Source: DAIOHQ01 sp036744635
GTDB taxonomy: Bacteria; Planctomycetota; Phycisphaerae; Tepidisphaerales; Tepidisphaeraceae
Length of the DNA: 5,691 nt
Assembly (NCBI GenBank): GCA_036744635.1
Contig: DAIOHQ010000286.1
Coordinates: 1 to 5,691 of the forward strand
Direction of reading: 5' to 3'
Part shown: in pieces, positions 5,582-5,691 of the stretch
Layout of the letters: each line of letters starts with the position of its first letter
Numbering within the stretch: position 1 is the stretch's first letter
Notes under the pieces: generated by a model
Told to the model about the DNA's origin: nothing
Database searches by the model: none
The model's input: the letters and a program-made list of their open reading frames with translations, nothing else
Program-made: the position numbers and the translations under genes

Positions 5582-5691
5582 CGATGGTTTGGTCACAACG
5601 CGCGATCGCCGATTGGGATCGACATCGGCAGCCGCCACATCAAGGCGGTGCAACTGCGCCGAACCGGCAGGGAGGGCCTGGGGTGGACCGT
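5579..5691 (+). CDS. pilM: PilM-type actin-like ATPase, N-terminal fragment (3' end outside window)
   Basis: From ATG 5579 the frame stays open for 37 codons to the window edge. The translation contains SPIGIDIGSRHIKAVQLRR at residues 10-28. This matches the first nucleotide-binding (phosphate 1) strand-turn of PilM and FtsA-like actin folds, where GxDxGS precedes a K-x-V-x-L strand. PilM is cytoplasmic, binds ATP and the N-terminal tail of PilN, and links the motor and platform to the inner-membrane alignment complex. It follows the platform gene with a one-base overlap and its own ribosome-binding site, as in many T4P operons. PilN- and PilO-like genes would be expected downstream but are not visible. 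Another actin-like ATPase cannot be fully excluded from so short a piece, but the position after the ATPase and platform genes makes PilM much the likeliest. Confidence 0.85.
   Translation, partial: MRWFGHNARSPIGIDIGSRHIKAVQLRRTGREGLGWT

Overview
The window is GC-rich bacterial DNA with every convincing gene on the plus strand. It reads as the start of a type IV pilus / type II secretion (T4P/T2SS) assembly operon preceded by two signalling genes. The order is: a membrane-bound sensor histidine kinase; a small STAS-domain protein (anti-sigma-factor-antagonist family); a PilB/GspE-type assembly ATPase with an N-terminal MshEN-like domain; a PilC/GspF-type inner-membrane platform protein; and the first 37 codons of a PilM-type actin-like protein cut by the window edge. 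The ATPase, platform and PilM genes overlap by a few bases (ATGA and TGATG junctions), each behind a strong Shine-Dalgarno site, so they are almost certainly co-transcribed and translationally coupled. The gene content and the type of intergenic repeat would fit a Planctomycetota-like, Acidobacteriota-like or similar environmental lineage. No marker here fixes the phylum, so this is only an impression.

Region by region: bases 1-91 look like the tail of an unidentified upstream gene that also contains a compact hairpin. Bases 92-141 show nothing recognisable. The kinase occupies up to 142-2088, but its true start is uncertain and may be at 205 or 280. The 71-base gap to the STAS gene is mostly one 52-base perfect palindromic element made of two mirrored mini-hairpins. 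The 100-base gap between the STAS gene and the ATPase gene is filled by a second, unrelated repeat. That one is an AT-rich heptamer array (AAATGAC / GTCATTT) arranged as an inverted repeat that runs to the ATPase start codon. From 2596 on the genes are tightly packed.

How the genes may work together: the ATPase hydrolyses ATP and drives subunit assembly through the platform protein, and PilM helps tie the cytoplasmic machinery to the inner membrane. The kinase and STAS protein are candidate regulators, and the MshEN-like motifs suggest the ATPase may also sense cyclic di-GMP. The control links between kinase, STAS protein and motor are inferred from gene order only. I see no dramatically new enzyme system. 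The most unusual features are the two repeat families in the only two sizeable gaps of the operon, and the upstream pairing of a kinase and a STAS gene with a pilus/secretion motor.
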